Below are positions 28,850-40,169 of a DNA stretch of 64,000 bases, in pieces. The stretch is from the NCBI RefSeq assembly GCF_037975245.1, contig NC_092562.1, forward strand, positions 1,398,501-1,462,500, given 5' to 3'. This DNA is from Apostichopus japonicus. Its lineage: Eukaryota; Echinodermata; Holothuroidea; Aspidochirotida; Stichopodidae. How positions within the stretch are numbered: the stretch's first letter is position 1; each line of letters opens with the position of its first letter. The notes below the pieces were generated by a model. That model had not been told where the DNA came from and ran no database searches. It worked only from the letters and a program-made list of their open reading frames with translations. The position numbers and the translations under genes are program-made.

Positions 28850-31800
28850 AAAAGTCACGATTTGGGCCAAAATTGAGAAAAATCATAAGGGTATAGCCTT
28901 ACAAAATGATCAAATTTGGCCCAAAAATGACACTTCTCAAATTTCATTTTGGACGCAGATTTCGGATTCCCGTAGCTTATAAGCTGCTTTTCATGAAGTT
29001 TAAAGTGGCATTGTATGGAATTATAGTCCCTGAAACTATTCAAATCATATTCGATATTTCGTCATAATTATTGTCTATTTTTGCAACAAAGGGACGGATT
29101 ATGAGATTATTATTGACTGACAGGTAATCAGAATGGCGCCAGCGATCCCACGCATGATTTTGGAAAGAAATGAAAAAAGTCACGATTTGGGCCAAAATTG
29201 AGAAAAATCATAAGGGTATAGCCTTACAAAATGATCAAATTTGGCCCAAAAATGACACTTCTCAAATTTCATTTTGGACGCAGATTTCGGATTCCCGTAG
29301 CTTATAAGCTGCTTTTCATGAAGTTTAAAGTGGCATTGTATGGAATTATAGTCCCTGAAACTATTCAAATCATATTCGATATTTCGTCATAATTATTGTC
29401 TATTTTTGCAACAAAGGGACGGATTATGAGATTATTATTGACTGACAGGTAATCAGAATGGCGCCAACGATCCCACGCATGATTTTGGAAAGAAATGAAA
29501 AAGTCACGATTTGGGCCAAAATTGAGAAAAATCATAAGGGTATAGCCTTACAAAATGATCAAATTTGGCCCAAAAGTGACACTTCTCAAATTTCATTTTG
29601 GACGCAGATTTCGGATTCCTGTAACTTATAAGCTGCTTTTCATGAAGTTTAAAGTGGCATTGTATGGAATTATAGTCCCTGAAACTATTCAAATCATATT
29701 CGATATTTCGTCATAATTATTGTCTATTTTTGCTACAAAGGGACGGATTATGAGATTATTATTGACTGACAGGTAATCAGAATGGCGCCAGCGATCCCAC
29801 GCATGATTTTGGAAAGAAATGAAAAAAGTCACGATTTGGGCCAAAATTGAGAAAAATCATAAGGGTATAGCCTTACAAAATGATCAAATTTGGCCCAAAA
29901 ATGACACTTCTCAAATTTCATTTTGGACGCAGATTTCGGATTCCTGTAACTTATAAGCTGCTTTTCATGAAGTTTAAAGTGGCATTGTATGGAATTATAG
30001 TCCCTGAAACTATTCAAATCATATTCGACATTTCGTCATAATTATTGTCTATTTTTGCAACAAAGGGACGGATTATGAGATTATTATTGCCTGACAGGTA
30101 ATCAGAATGGCGCCAACGATCCCACGCATGATTTTGGAAAGAAATGAAAAAGTCACGATTTGGGCCAAAATTGAGAAAAATCATAATTGAGAAAAATCCT
30201 TACAAAATGATCAAATTTGGCCCAAAAATGACACTTCTCAAATTTCATTTTGGACGCAGATTTCGGATTCCCGTAGCTTATAAGCTGCTTTTCATGAAGT
30301 TTAAAGTGGCATTGTATGGAATTATAGTCCCTGAAACTATTGAAATCATATTCGACATTTCGTCATAATTATTGTCTATTTTTGCAACAAAGGAACGGAT
30401 TATGAGATTATTATTGACTGACAGGTAATCAGAATGGCGCCAACGATCCCACGCATGATTTTGGAAAGAAATGAAAAAGTCACGATTTGGGCCAAAATTG
30501 AGAAAAATCATAAGGGTATAGCCTTACAAAATGATCAAATTTGGCCCAAAAATGACACTTCTCAAATTTCATTTTGGACGCAGATTTCGGATTCCTGTAA
30601 CTTATAAGCTGCTTTTCATGAAGTTTAAAGTGGCATTGTATGGAATTATAGTCCCTGAAACTATTCAAATCATATTCGATATTTCGTCATAATTATTGTC
30701 TATTTTTGCAACAAAGGAACGGATTATGAGATTATTATTGACTGACAGGTAATCAGAATGGCGCCAACGATCCCACGCATGATTTTGGAAAGAAATGAAA
30801 AAGTCACGATTTGGGCCAAAATTGAGAAAAATCATAAGGGTATAGCCTTACAAAATGATCAAATTTGGCCCAAAAATGACACTTCTCAAATTTCATTTTG
30901 GACGCAGATTTCGGATTCCCGTAGCTTATAAGCTGCTTTTCATGAAGTTTAAAGTGGCATTGTATGGAATTATAGTCCCTGAAACTATTCAAATCATATT
31001 CGATATTTCGTCATAATTATTGTCTATTTTTGCAACAAAGGGACGGATTATGAGATTATTATTGACTGACAGGTAATCAGAATGGCGCCAGCGATCCCAC
31101 GCATGATTTTGGAAAGAAATGAAAAAAGTCACGATTTGGGCCAAAATTGAGAAAAATCATAAGGGTATAGCCTTACAAAATGATCAAATTTGGCCCAAAA
31201 ATGACACTTCTCAAATTTCATTTTGGACGCAGATTTCGGATTCCCGTAGCTTATAAGCTGCTTTTCATGAAGTTTAAAGTGGCATTGTATGGAATTATAG
31301 TCCCTGAAACTATTCAAATCATATTCGATATTTCGTCATAATTATTGTCTATTTTTGCAACAAAGGGACGGATTATGAGATTATTATTGACTGACAGGTA
31401 ATCAGAATGGCGCCAACGATCCCACGCATGATTTTGGAAAGAAATGAAAAAGTCACGATTTGGGCCAAAATTGAGAAAAATCATAAGGGTATAGCCTTAC
31501 AAAATGATCAAATTTGGCCCAAAAGTGACACTTCTCAAATTTCATTTTGGACGCAGATTTCGGATTCCTGTAACTTATAAGCTGCTTTTCATGAAGTTTA
31601 AAGTGGCATTGTATGGAATTATAGTCCCTGAAACTATTCAAATCATATTCGATATTTCGTCATAATTATTGTCTATTTTTGCTACAAAGGGACGGATTAT
31701 GAGATTATTATTGACTGACAGGTAATCAGAATGGCGCCAGCGATCCCACGCATGATTTTGGAAAGAAATGAAAAAAGTCACGATTTGGGCCAAAATTGAG

Positions 31801-32250
31801 AAAAATCATAAGGGTATAGCCTTACAAAATGATCAAATTTGGCCCAAAAATGACACTTCTCAAATTTCATTTTGGACGCAGATTTCGGATTCCTGTAACT
31901 TATAAGCTGCTTTTCATGAAGTTTAAAGTGGCATTGTATGGAATTATAGTCCCTGAAACTATTCAAATCATATTCGACATTTCGTCATAATTATTGTCTA
32001 TTTTTGCAACAAAGGGACGGATTATGAGATTATTATTGCCTGACAGGTAATCAGAATGGCGCCAACGATCCCACGCATGATTTTGGAAAGAAATGAAAAA
32101 GTCACGATTTGGGCCAAAATTGAGAAAAATCATAATTGAGAAAAATCCTTACAAAATGATCAAATTTGGCCCAAAAATGACACTTCTCAAATTTCATTTT
32201 GGACGCAGATTTCGGATTCCCGTAGCTTATAAGCTGCTTTTCATGAAGTT
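28850..32250. repeat. 1949-bp higher-order unit, six full monomers, two copies
   Basis: Six consecutive full-length monomers (28.85-30.3 kb) recur at 30.8-32.25 kb with offset 1949 bp. Markers are GCTACAAAGGG (about 29732, 31681), TTGCCTGACAGG (30088, 32037) and the TTGAGAAAAAT replacement in the hairpin tip (30187, 32136). No short monomers occur in this part. Confidence 0.8.
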
Positions 32251-34603
32251 TAAAGTGGCATTGTATGGAATTATAGTCCCTGAAACTATTCAAATCATAT
32301 TCGATATTTCGTCATAATTATTGTCTATTTTTGCAACAAAGGGACGGATTATGAGATTATTATTGACTGACAGGTAATCAGAATGGCGCCAACGATCCCA
32401 CGCATGATTTTGGAAAGAAATGAAAAAGTCACGATTTGGGCCAAAATTGAGAAAAATCATAAGGGTATAGCCTTACAAAATGATCAAATTTGGCCCAAAA
32501 ATGACACTTCTCAAATTTCATTTTGGACGCAGATTTCGGATTCCCGTAGCTTATAAGCTGCTTTTCATGAAGTTTAAAGTGGCATTGTATGGAATTATAG
32601 TCCCTGAAACTATTCAAGTCAAATTCGATATTTCGTCATAATTATTGTCTATTTTTGCAACAAAGGAACGGATTATGAGATTATTATTGACTGACAGGTA
32701 ATCAGAATGGCGCCAACGATCCCACGCATGATTTTGGAAAGAAATGAAAAAGTCACGATTTGGGCCAAAATTGAGAAAAATCATAAGGGTATAGCCTTAC
32801 AAAATGATCAAATTTGGCCCAAAAATGACACTTCTCAAATTTCATTTTGGACGCAGATTTCGGATTCCCGTAGCTTATAAGCTGCTTTTCATGAAGTTTA
32901 AAGTGGCATTGTATGGAATTATAGTCCCTGAAACTATTCAAATCATATTCGATATTTCGTCATAATTATTGTCTATTTTTGCAACAAAGGGACGGATTAT
33001 GAGATTATTATTGACTGACAGGTAATCAGAATGGCGCCAGCGATCCCACGCATGATTTTGGAAAGAAATGAAAAAAGTCACGATTTGGGCCAAAATTGAG
33101 AAAAATCATAAGGGTATAGCCTTACAAAATGATCAAATTTGGCCCAAAAATGACACTTCTCAAATTTCACTTTGGACGCAGATTTCGGATTCCCGTAGCT
33201 TATAAGCTGCTTTTCATGAAGTTTAAAGTGGCATTGTATGGAATTATAGTCCCTGAAACTATTCAAATCATATTCGATATTTCGTCATAATTATTGTCTA
33301 TTTTTGCAACAAAGGGACGGATTATGAGATTATTATTGACTGAAAGGTAATCAGAATGGCGCCAACGATCCCACGCATGATTTTGGAAAGAAATGAAAAA
33401 GTCACGATTTGGGCCAAAATTGAGAAAAATCATAAGGGTATAGCCTTACAAAATGATCAAATTTGGCCCAAAAATGACACTTCTCAAATTTCACTTTGGA
33501 CGCAGATTTCGGATTCCCGTAGCTTATAAGCTGCTTTTCATGAAGTTTAAAGTGGCATTGTATGGAATTATAGTCCCTGAAACTATTCAAATCATATTCG
33601 ATATTTCGTCATAATTATTGTCTATTTTTGCAACAAAGGGACGGATTATGAGATTATTATTGACTGACAGGTAATCAGAATGGCGCCAACGATCCCACGC
33701 ATGATTTTGGAAAGAAATGAAAAAGTCACGATTTGGGCCAAAATTGAGAAAAATCATAAGGGTATAGCCTTACAAAATGATCAAATTTGGCCCAAAAATG
33801 ACACTTCTCAAATTTCACTTTGGACGCAGATTTCGGATTCCCGTAGCTTATAAGCTGCTTTTCATTAAGTTTAAAGTGGCATTGTATGGAATTATAGTCC
33901 CTGAAACTATTCAAATCATATTCGATATTTCGTCATAATTATTGTCTATTTTTGCAACAAAGGGACGGATTATGAGATTATTATTGACTGACAGGTAATC
34001 AGAATGGCGCCAACGATCCCACGCATGATTTTGGAAAGAAATGAAAAAGTCACGATTTGGGCCAAAATTGAGAAAAATCATAAGGGTATAGCCTTACAAA
34101 ATGATCAAATTTGGCCCAAAAATGACACTTCTCAAATTTCATTTTGGACGCAGATTTCGGATTCCTGTAACTTATAAGCTGCTTTTCATGAAGTTTAAAG
34201 TGGCATTGTATGGAATTATAGTCCCTGAAACTATTCAAATCATATTCGATATTTCGTCATAATTATTGTCTATTTTTGCAACAAAGGAACGGATTATGAG
34301 ATTATTATTGACTGACAGGTAATCAGAATGGCGCCAACGATCCCACGCATGATTTTGGAAAGAAATGAAAAAGTCACGATTTGGGCCAAAATTGAGAAAA
34401 ATCATAAGGGTATAGCCTTACAAAATGATCAAATTTGGCCCAAAAATGACACTTCTCAAATTTCATTTTGGACGCAGATTTCGGATTCCCGTAGCTTATA
34501 AGCTGCTTTTCATGAAGTTTAAAGTGGCATTGTATGGAATTATAGTCCCTAAAACTATTCAAATCATATTCGATATTTCGTCATAACAATTGTCTATTTC
34601 TGC

Positions 34604-35075
34604 TAGAGAGAAATGTGTTTATGAACTCAATGAAGCCATTGCAATCATCGAGACTGAAAGTTGACTTTTTCGTCCTATTTCTTGGTAAGGCTATACCCTT
34701 ATGATTTTCTCAAATTTCGACCAAAATTTCGACTTTTTCAAATCTCTTCAAACTGATGAGGAAAACGGATGGCCCCCTTCTGATTTGATATCAGGCTATA
34801 ATCGTGTAAAATTAGCGACTTGTTTTACTTAAAAATACAGTTTGATTTGCATATTGAAACTTTATATCATAATTTCAAAACATATTTGTTTGAAAGCCAA
34901 ACTTGAACAGAAATTCACTTTTAAGTAGAGAGAAATGTGTTTATGAACTCACTGAAGCCATTCGAATCATCGAAACTGAAATGTGAGAAACTTGACTTTT
35001 TCGTCCAATTTTTTGGTAAGGCTATTGAGTTGATTTCAGGCTATAATCGATTAGATTTTGCGGTAAGGCTTCCCC
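34604..35075. repeat. Array edge: two diverged inverted relatives of the satellite, 322 bp apart
   Basis: TAGAGAGAAATGTGTTTATG occurs at 34604 and 34926, and each is followed by the same landmarks (GACTTTTTCGTCC, TTGGTAAGGCTAT, AGGCTATAATCG). The 322-bp spacing equals the satellite period. Around 34684-34735 the sequence is the reverse complement of the hairpin zone of the monomer: GGTAAGGCTATACCCTTATG, then TTCTCAA, a GACCAAAAT stretch and GACTTTTTC. The rest is not recognisably satellite. These look like old, inverted, diverged monomers at the array margin. Confidence 0.7.
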
Positions 35076-35471
35076 TTCTGTAGCTACTAACCCTTAAACT
35101 ATATTCATAGTTAAAATTATTAACATGATGTTTTTGTTCTATGGAAACAAATAGTTGACAATAATTTCGGTTATCCGGAGAGGTATATTATTGGACAGGC
35201 CGTACTACCTACAAAACATTTTCCCAAGTACGGCTTATCCCATGCAAAACGCAATCATATATCCCTATATCCTAAGTTGCGCAGGAACTCTCTCCTGTTA
35301 CTGTTCATGACGAAGCAGTGTGAGTGCTTCTGCGAACTATAGGAACTGATGAATATCGTCAGGAATAAAGATTTTAAGTAGAAACTCTTGCAGGATGATA
35401 AACCATAGAACAGACCTAATAACGTGCCTGGCAGTTTATCACTAACAGGATGAAGCAATTGAAAGAGAATT
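35076..35471. other. Non-coding spacer between satellite edge and SINE
   Basis: No gene, RNA or repeat could be supported here. Reading frames that cross it are short, and the longest one is mostly the adjacent SINE read on the minus strand. Confidence 0.4.
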
Positions 35472-35713
35472 TGTATGTATGTATGTATATTAGATCCTCC
35501 TGCAAGCAGGAACTCGCGAAGAAGCCTAATTGGCTTATCAAAGCCGCAAGCTGACCGAAGCCAGTCTCTTACATTCATATTTAACGTCCATAATTATGAA
35601 TTGTTAATTGTCAACAACTCTGTAACTGGACGACAAACATTAATCTGGGAGTGACTCGAACCGGGAACCTTATGATTGAAAGGCACCGGCGTTAACCACT
35701 GAGCTAACACTCC
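35472..35713 (-). mobile_element. SINE family A, copy 1 (tRNA-derived)
   Basis: Read on the minus strand, it begins with a 66-nt tRNA-like head. GGAGT at the start pairs with ACTCC at its end. It has a polymerase III A box (TTAGCTCAGTGGTTAACG) and a B box (GGTTCGAGTC). A body of about 150 bp follows, ending in GGAGGATCTAATA and an (ATAC)n tail. A second copy at 60454-60708 is very similar along its whole length, which shows it is an interspersed element. It encodes no protein and would depend on a partner LINE for movement. The head is not a working tRNA gene because its anticodon arm is poor. Confidence 0.85.
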
Positions 35714-37540
35714 ACGGTATGGACAATATGGTATGGACATCTACAACAACATCCACCTACCCTAAAGATACGATGCTACCGTGTAACCCGGAGGTGCAAA
35801 TGAGACATACAACCAGCTGAAGTAAAGGTTCTTATACAGTGCGGTTCGAGAGAATTTCTAAACCTTTTTATTGAATGCTTAAGAAAGTTACCACATCTCC
35901 ATGTCCAACAGTATTTGTGGCAGAGCAAAATAAATTAAAATCAATAAAACAATTAAACACACACAAGGTGCCCTCCTGAGATATTGTACCTCAAAGACGA
36001 AAGTAGTAAAGGCTGCAAAGGGGCTAATTTATTTTTAATCTTTTATAATCATGATTTATCAAATAAACCAATGTTACCCAAATTGCCATTCAATACCCAC
36101 TTTTCTTAAGAAAAACCATTTAAGATAGATTCTGAGCAAGGACAACTTAACAACTTGATCCACTTCTAATCCCAGTCCCAAGAACAACTTAACAACTTGA
36201 TCCACTTCTAATCCCAGTCCCACTATACGGAGACAACAATAATGTGAGCATGGAAGTATTACTTGGAGGGATTGGATACTACAAACGATCGAGATGATAT
36301 GTCGAAGAGCGATGTACACTGTAAACTCTTTATTTTAATAGTTGATGACATGAAATCGTGACAAAATATTGGCACGATGGAACTAAAGGTAATCTGTTCA
36401 AGACTAGGAGTTAAACCATCTAATGAAATTAACTATTCATGTGTCATGAAATATGCTCGTATTCAGAGTGATTGATGCCATTATACACATTCTGTAACTG
36501 TTATGTTTACAACCCATACACGTTATACTTCATCAAAACAATGAAAGAAAATGTCTGTAGGAAATTGCCCATCGCCACATTCAAAAGAGTTTGTCGCTGT
36601 ACCGGAGTAACTCTAAAACAATGATCCTCAATTTATTTTACAAGACGACAGAAAGTACCAAAATCTCATCATGCCTAGATTGCAAAATATGAAGAGTAGG
36701 GTGCTCAAACTAATGCTTTTCGCCGTCAGTATTTGGCCCACGGGTCGCCTATTAAGAAATAGCTGATTAAATATAATTGACTTGTGACATGACCTGAGTA
36801 ACAACTTGACTTGACAAAAGATGTCTTGGTTGCAACACTCAAGGGAAATAATATTTTGTATAGGACACATAGTTCACGGGGAAAAAATAGGTTTTATCCA
36901 TCAACGTCAAAAAATACATCCTATTCATTTTATTCTTCCATTCATGTTCATGTAGCTACAGGCATATTTTATATAATATTTTTTGGTATATTTCATTTAT
37001 TACTATTGGCAGTCAATTTCATTCTATTCAACAGAAAGTGACAAAAACTCTTTGAATCCGTTCTTAAGGGCAACTCTAATTGTGAGACATAGGAAGCGCT
37101 GCTCTAAGCCATGTTCTCTGTCATATTGTGCTGCCTCATCGCTGCCTTAGTGTGTATCATTTTTAAAATATGGGAGATTATTCCGAAACAACCCACATCA
37201 CACACGGATCTATAAGGGCTAATAAATTGACGTATAGATGAATGCTTATCCGATGAATTCTACCTAGGTTAAAACTATGTTCCTTGAGGAACTATGACAT
37301 CGGAGATCTACAAAATGACAGCCCGTAGATACGTTGATCAGAGTCTAGTAAGATATCTGGAGCCTGGCACGATTTTATCAGCTGGATGTTTCATTTAAAA
37401 GTAATTTCCAATAACTGGACGGTCTTCATCATTTTCCCAGAGTGCTAAGTTCTAGACAAGATAACAGTTCTGTCCTTCTTGCACTGATATCATAACACTT
37501 TCATTCATTTCCAGCCCTCTTGATTGATGAAAATATAACC
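35714..37540. other. Intergenic region with no supported gene
   Basis: This AT-rich stretch contains the short tandem duplication at 36139-36222 and only short frames without recognisable motifs. The missing last exon of the phosphatase gene could lie here on the minus strand. I looked for the expected EQY..FCY type motif and did not find it. Confidence 0.4.
36139..36222. repeat. 42-bp tandem duplication
   Basis: Bases 36139-36180 and 36181-36222 are the same 42-bp unit with one mismatch. It contains ACAACTTGATCCACTTC. This is a recent local duplication with no visible coding role. Confidence 0.9.
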
Positions 37541-37823
37541 GGTGCTCTGGCCGAGTGGATAAAGGCGTTGGCATTTGAAGCAATGAGGCTTAGCAATCGG
37601 GACGGTCCAGGGTTCGATACCCGGGCGGGTCATAGTAAAGCGGGTTTTTTCATCCAAGGACAATCTATGTTTTTCCCATCTGAAATGATTTTCTCAATTG
37701 AAATGATTCCAAATTTGATTAAAAAATGTTGAATTGGAAGCCACCGACGTGTAAGTTGTAATCCATAAGCCCATGCTGGTGTCTCCCACATTTGTGGTCG
37801 CTACAGCATCGTAAAAATAACTG
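37541..37823 (+). mobile_element. SINE family B, copy 1 (tRNA-derived, Leu/Ser-like head)
   Basis: The head from 37541 has an A box (TGGCCGAGTGGATAAAGG) and a B box (GGGTTCGATACCC at 37610-37622), separated by a long arm as in Leu or Ser tRNAs. The 5' GGTGCTC does not pair with the 3' end (CGGGTCA), so it cannot be a functional tRNA. A body of about 190 bp follows, including TTTTTTCATCCAAGG, TTGGAAGCCACCGACGTG and CACATTTGTGGTCGC. An inverted, more decayed copy lies at 53337-53640, which supports a SINE family with a conserved body. Confidence 0.82.
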
Positions 37824-39059
37824 CTGATTATATGCCCGTGTGATTTGTTTACGAGCTCCGAACGCGTTAAGAAAGATAACATTGTAAGTTATAAATCTGG
37901 ACAGCAGTTATTCTTTGTTTACCTTTCATTTTACAAATTATGAATACCAAGATTTTATGTATAATGCTGATCATGTATGAAATACAATACTAAGCTTCGT
38001 TAACAGGAGGGAGGGTGCCGTTCGTTTCTACACAACATTGGCGAGGGGAAAACTTGATAAACTAAAAATGACGAACGTTCTGTTAGTAAAATCTTTGAAA
38101 CATTTAACGACAACCTGCCGTGATAATGGCTTCCAAGGAGATTGCTTCTTCATTCCAAACACTAAAAGTATCAAATGTGGCCATCCACTCAAATTTAATG
38201 GCCATAAAGACAAAAGACCAAAGAAGGGCAGCGTCCTTGGTACATATGAAGCCTTCTTCGTTGAATTGAAACCATCAGTCCCGACCACAAAAATGCAAAG
38301 AACCTTGTCCTTGTTACCATTAAGTGCTCTTCATCTTGGCTGTTTGGCGGTAGCGAGGATTTGGCTCGATTCGATGTAAGCCTCTAACATTTCTAGACAA
38401 AATATGTATTCCGTCTAAAAAGGGAAACATTAAAAAGGCGATATATAAAACAAAATAAGGGAAGTGCTACAGTGGCATGAAAACGTCAATCGTTATGGAA
38501 GGGGTCTTCTGACAGCGGAATATTTTAGGCATCCACAAGTTTGGGTACAAATCACATCCGCATAGCATTTTGTATCGCTATAGGCCTATATTACACTACA
38601 TTATGTATACATTGTGATCATAGGCCACATCGATCTTCTTGCTGTCATCGAAGTCTCATTATCTACTCGTCAACATTCAAGAATAATCATTAATTAAACA
38701 CAGACGATTGACTACCAATTGATAACTGACTTTGGAAAAGAGGAAAGAAATAATGGACTGAATTGCGATTCGAACTAGCAACCTCAATTTCACCAACATT
38801 GCAGGCGTTATATTCAGCATTTAGCTTGTGGTGACCCTTGTTTTAACCATTTGTGAGTGACAATCAGAAACCAAAATACTTTTCATACTGTATATGTATC
38901 AAGAGATCACACTACGGTTTGATTTGATGCAACCTGGGAGCGGCAGTGAAGTGATTTCGAGGAGGAAAATGGCGTCATAAGTTCAAACTAATCAACAAAA
39001 TATGTATATGCTTGTTTGAATTATAACATATGAAATGATTCGAATTCATTAAAACTCAC
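37824..39059. other. 3' flank of the phosphatase gene, no confirmed exon
   Basis: It holds an unrecognised plus-strand reading frame (ATG at 38068, stop near 38379, about 103 residues), which has no known motif, and the tRNA-like relic at 38755-38832. The last exon of the phosphatase (expected to start in phase 0 on the minus strand) was sought here and not found. Confidence 0.35.
38755..38832 (-). mobile_element. Decayed tRNA-like head, probable SINE relic
   Basis: On the minus strand a degenerate A box (AGCTAAATGCTGAATATAAC) is followed by GCC, an anticodon-arm-like region and a good B box (AGTTCGAATC). Spacing matches a tRNA. It resembles the head of SINE family A but its ends no longer pair, and no family A body follows. 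It may be a fossil SINE of another family. Confidence 0.4.
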
Positions 39060-39195
39060 CTCATCTGAAACGATTCGTTTGTTACATTTCCTTAGATTTT
39101 TCACAACATGAAATACGTCCACTTTCAGCTCACTCTTCAGTTTGGCAATAGCATTGTAAACAGCGCAGAATAATCCACAGCGATATACTCCGGTT
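39060..39195 (-). CDS. RPTP exon 18: D2 phosphate-binding loop and following helices
   Basis: The exon starts after AAAATAG and ends at GATGAG before GTGAGT; 136 bp, the same length and phase as the D1 loop exon. With the AG carried over from exon 17 it reads HC-RTGVY-R-CGLFCAVYNA, then a KVDVFHVVKNLRK helix and KRIVSDE. The Cys-x5-Arg spacing of PTP loops is kept, but the usual SAGVGRTG is changed: the Gly before Arg is Tyr, and the Thr after Arg is Cys. With the missing WPD Asp this points to a D2 that binds or regulates rather than catalyses. The following exon, expected to start EQY, is not found. Confidence 0.9.
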
Positions 39196-40008
39196 CTATT
39201 TTAAATAATAATAATAATAATAACAGGAAAAACAAATAACATCCGTTCTCTTCAAAATATGCTCATATATACTTGTTTTAATCATAACCTTTGAATCGGT
39301 GAACGAATCTTGTATGTTTTTGATATTGTTGTTGTTGTTTAGAGGTGATGCTTCCATTCATTGCTTAACCAAGGAGATTGTAACAACATCCATATCGACG
39401 AGAGGATTTAATAATAGTCGATCGACAGGATAATGAGATCATAAGTTACAGTTGCAATGCTTGGATCATGTGCAGTGTTACAAGTTTTTTGTTTCGTCTT
39501 GACATCATGAAAAATGAATTGAGCAATTGTTGAGTGTTTTTTTTTTTTGCAAAACATTTTACGTCAAATTTTTGCAACGTCCTCTATAAATATTAATGCT
39601 GATCTCTTTTCCCTTTATGGTGCAGTTAAAGGCGATGTTTCAGCGCGTTATATCACAACGCAAAGGAGAAGGAAGTTCATTTTTGAAGGACATTGACGGA
39701 TATTATAAATTTTGTGTGGTACTTAAATCAGCTTGATATCCCAGAAATCTACTTTATTGGAAATAATATCTTCATGGCAAAAAACATGTTGGTATTTGTC
39801 AAAAACTGATGGAGTAATAAAGGATTTTAAAATCAGTCTCCGTTCAAGTATTGCTTTGAAACATTTGTATGGTAGAAAGATCATTTCGCATACGGCAATA
39901 TCCAACGAGGTGGTGCACCCACCTATCCACCCAGGTGCGAAGTCATATGTGACCTATGCATTTTTTGCTGCTGAAACAACTCTTTTTACATGTCCCTTGT
40001 ATACTTAC
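39196..40008. other. RPTP intron 17
   Basis: This 813-bp intron contains a short (AAT)n run at about 39208-39223, just upstream of the exon 18 acceptor, and nothing else that I can support. Confidence 0.7.
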
Positions 40009-40169
40009 CTACAGTGAACAACAATAGGTGCTGCGTCGTTATCCCGGTGAGCGTTCTCAATCATGTCAACGAGAGATAGCAAAGTGGCGTGATTGGGGAG
40101 AGAGGTCTCTATCGACCAATCCTGCATCTCAAACTGCTTAATGTGTCTCATTGTTTCGTCACCTTTGAG
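40009..40169 (-). CDS. RPTP exon 17: D2 WPD-equivalent region
   Basis: Acceptor GTTTTAG, donor GTAAGT; 161 bp (53 codons plus AG). It reads LKGDETMRHIKQFEMQDW, then SIETSLPNHATLL, an amphipathic helix and PIVVHC. In active PTPs the tripeptide here is WPD, whose Asp is the general acid. Here it is WSI, so the acid is absent. The exon ends inside the codon after the loop Cys, as the D1 equivalent does. Confidence 0.93.

Larger units (their letters stand above)
22100..33200. repeat. Distant block copy, offset 9635 bp
   Basis: About 1.5 kb at 22.1-23.6 kb matches 31.8-33.2 kb with offset 9635 bp. Both carry the rare TTGCCTGACAGG, the replacement of AAGGGTATAG by TTGAGAAAAAT (22501, 32136) and CAAGTCAAATTCG (about 22980, 32615). 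The blocks are separated by other unit types, so this is not a simple local tandem duplication. Confidence 0.75.
1..34603. repeat. Satellite array of about 108 monomers (323-325 bp and 299 bp classes)
   Basis: Head-to-tail copies of one AT-rich monomer run from the first base to about 34603, where similarity stops within one monomer. Counting the repeated GTCACGATTTGGG landmark gives about 108 monomers plus a partial one at the left edge, so the array continues out of the window. Full monomers are 323-325 bp. About 22 are short (299 bp) because 30 bp between CAAATTTCA and TTATAAGC is replaced by TAAGC; this creates AAGCTT, absent from full monomers. Short monomers are mixed in up to about 27.5 kb and absent after that. 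Monomers differ by only a few substitutions. All share one orientation. No gene is supported inside. The flanking gene-bearing DNA suggests a pericentromeric, subtelomeric or interstitial block; which one cannot be told from sequence. Confidence 0.98.

Noticed and set aside
1-34603. CRISPR array
   Set aside because: Units are about 300 bp and nearly identical along their whole length, with no unique spacers, in a eukaryotic context.
37541-37632. Functional tRNA-Leu or tRNA-Ser gene
   Set aside because: A and B boxes are good, but the two ends do not form an acceptor stem, the anticodon arm is poor, and a SINE body follows that is shared with a second locus.
38068-38379. Plus-strand frame of about 103 residues
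   Set aside because: No recognisable domain or homology by eye, and no clear splice or promoter context. It could be an unrecognised exon but cannot be supported.
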